A stretch of 14,149 nt of DNA from an uncultured Christensenellaceae bacterium. Its GTDB lineage: Bacteria; Bacillota; Clostridia; Christensenellales; UBA3700. Location: the NCBI GenBank assembly GCA_910588015.1, contig CAJUOK010000031.1, positions 1 to 14,149 of the forward strand, in the 5' to 3' direction. Positions 13,858-14,149 of this stretch are shown piece by piece. The stretch's first letter is position 1; each line of letters begins with the position of its first letter. The notes beneath the pieces were generated by a model, which made no database searches, had not been told where the DNA came from, and saw nothing but the letters and a program-made list of their open reading frames with translations. Position numbers and translations under genes: made by a program.

Positions 13858-14149
13858 ATGAAACCTTTAGTAGCTATAGTAGGCAGACCTAACGTGGGAA
13901 AGTCCACGCTTTTTAATAGAATAGTGGGAAAGAAGGTGAGTATCGTCGAAGATTTCGAGGGCGTTACTCGCGACAGACTATATTGCGACGGAGAATGGTG
14001 CGGCAGGCATTTTACGCTCATCGATACGGGCGGCTTGGAGATAAAGAGTCAAGACAAGATGTGGAAGCATATCAGAGCGCAAGCCCAGATGGCTGTCGAG
14101 ATTGCCGACGGAATAATCTTTGTCGTAGACGGCAAAAGCGGTATGACGG
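13858..14149 (+). CDS. der: Ribosome-assembly GTPase Der (EngA), 5' part
   Basis: Only the first 97 codons are inside the window; the gene runs off the right end. The visible part is the first G domain of the tandem-GTPase Der, which acts in maturation of the 50S ribosomal subunit. G1 is GRPNVGKS (9-16), the G2 region GVTRDR (35-40) with Thr37, and G3 DTGG (56-59); VVDG (89-92) follows. The intact GRPNVGKSTLFNR and EGVTRDR are characteristic of Der rather than of Era or other small GTPases. GGAG is 3 bases before the ATG, 10 bases after the DUF512 stop, so the two genes share a transcript. The second G domain and the KH-like domain would lie beyond the window. Confidence 0.95.
   Translation, partial: MKPLVAIVGRPNVGKSTLFNRIVGKKVSIVEDFEGVTRDRLYCDGEWCGRHFTLIDTGGLEIKSQDKMWKHIRAQAQMAVEIADGIIFVVDGKSGMT

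Noticed and set aside
1..14149. Defence, phage or other accessory system
   Set aside because: All but one of the protein genes fall into housekeeping or widespread families, and no integrase, transposase, nuclease-effector pair or tRNA-linked insertion is visible.

Overview
The window looks like ordinary chromosomal DNA from an anaerobic, low-GC Gram-positive bacterium, most likely an uncultured Clostridia-type Bacillota. Support for this: an RNase J, an oxygen-independent U32-type tRNA hydroxylase with its methyltransferase partner, a DUF512 Fe-S protein directly upstream of der (a pairing I know from Clostridia), AT-rich intergenic DNA with sigma-A-type promoters, and strong AGGAG ribosome sites. 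I see no phage, conjugation, toxin-antitoxin, CRISPR, rRNA or tRNA genes.

Layout. 1-437: gene-free, with a palindromic repeat family and the pckG promoter. 438-2243 (+): GTP-dependent PEP carboxykinase. 2244-2639: gene-free but rich in hairpins. It holds the pckG terminator, a leftward terminator with leftward promoter candidates (possible small RNA), and the terminator of the serine operon. 2640-4848 (-): serC-serA, which turn 3-phosphoglycerate into phosphoserine; no serB is present. 4849-5102: divergent promoter region. 5103-5816 (+): sugar-nucleotide pyrophosphorylase, with a clear terminator after it. 6108-10959 (+): tightly packed run of rnjA (RNase J), a TrmR-like methyltransferase, a TrhP-like U32 protein and a diverged MGDG-synthase-like glycosyltransferase. 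11078-11917 (+): Dabb-domain protein and cytoplasmic cyclophilin. 11863-12390 (-): orphan membrane protein whose 3' end overlaps the cyclophilin gene. 12555-14149 (+): DUF512 PDZ/Fe-S protein and der, which runs off the window end.

How they work together. PEPCK links oxaloacetate and PEP, and serC-serA draw on 3-phosphoglycerate from the same lower glycolytic segment. The rnjA-trmR-trhP run joins RNA turnover to wobble-uridine modification of tRNA (U34 to ho5U to mo5U). The glycosyltransferase at its end probably belongs to glycolipid or envelope synthesis, and the separate pyrophosphorylase could supply a sugar nucleotide; that link is inference.

I do not find a convincing new multi-gene system. 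The less explained signals are non-coding: the possible leftward small RNA at 2388-2487, the palindromic repeat at 28-215, and a set of short GC-rich motifs (GTTGCG, GGCGGC) that recur only between genes in what I read.
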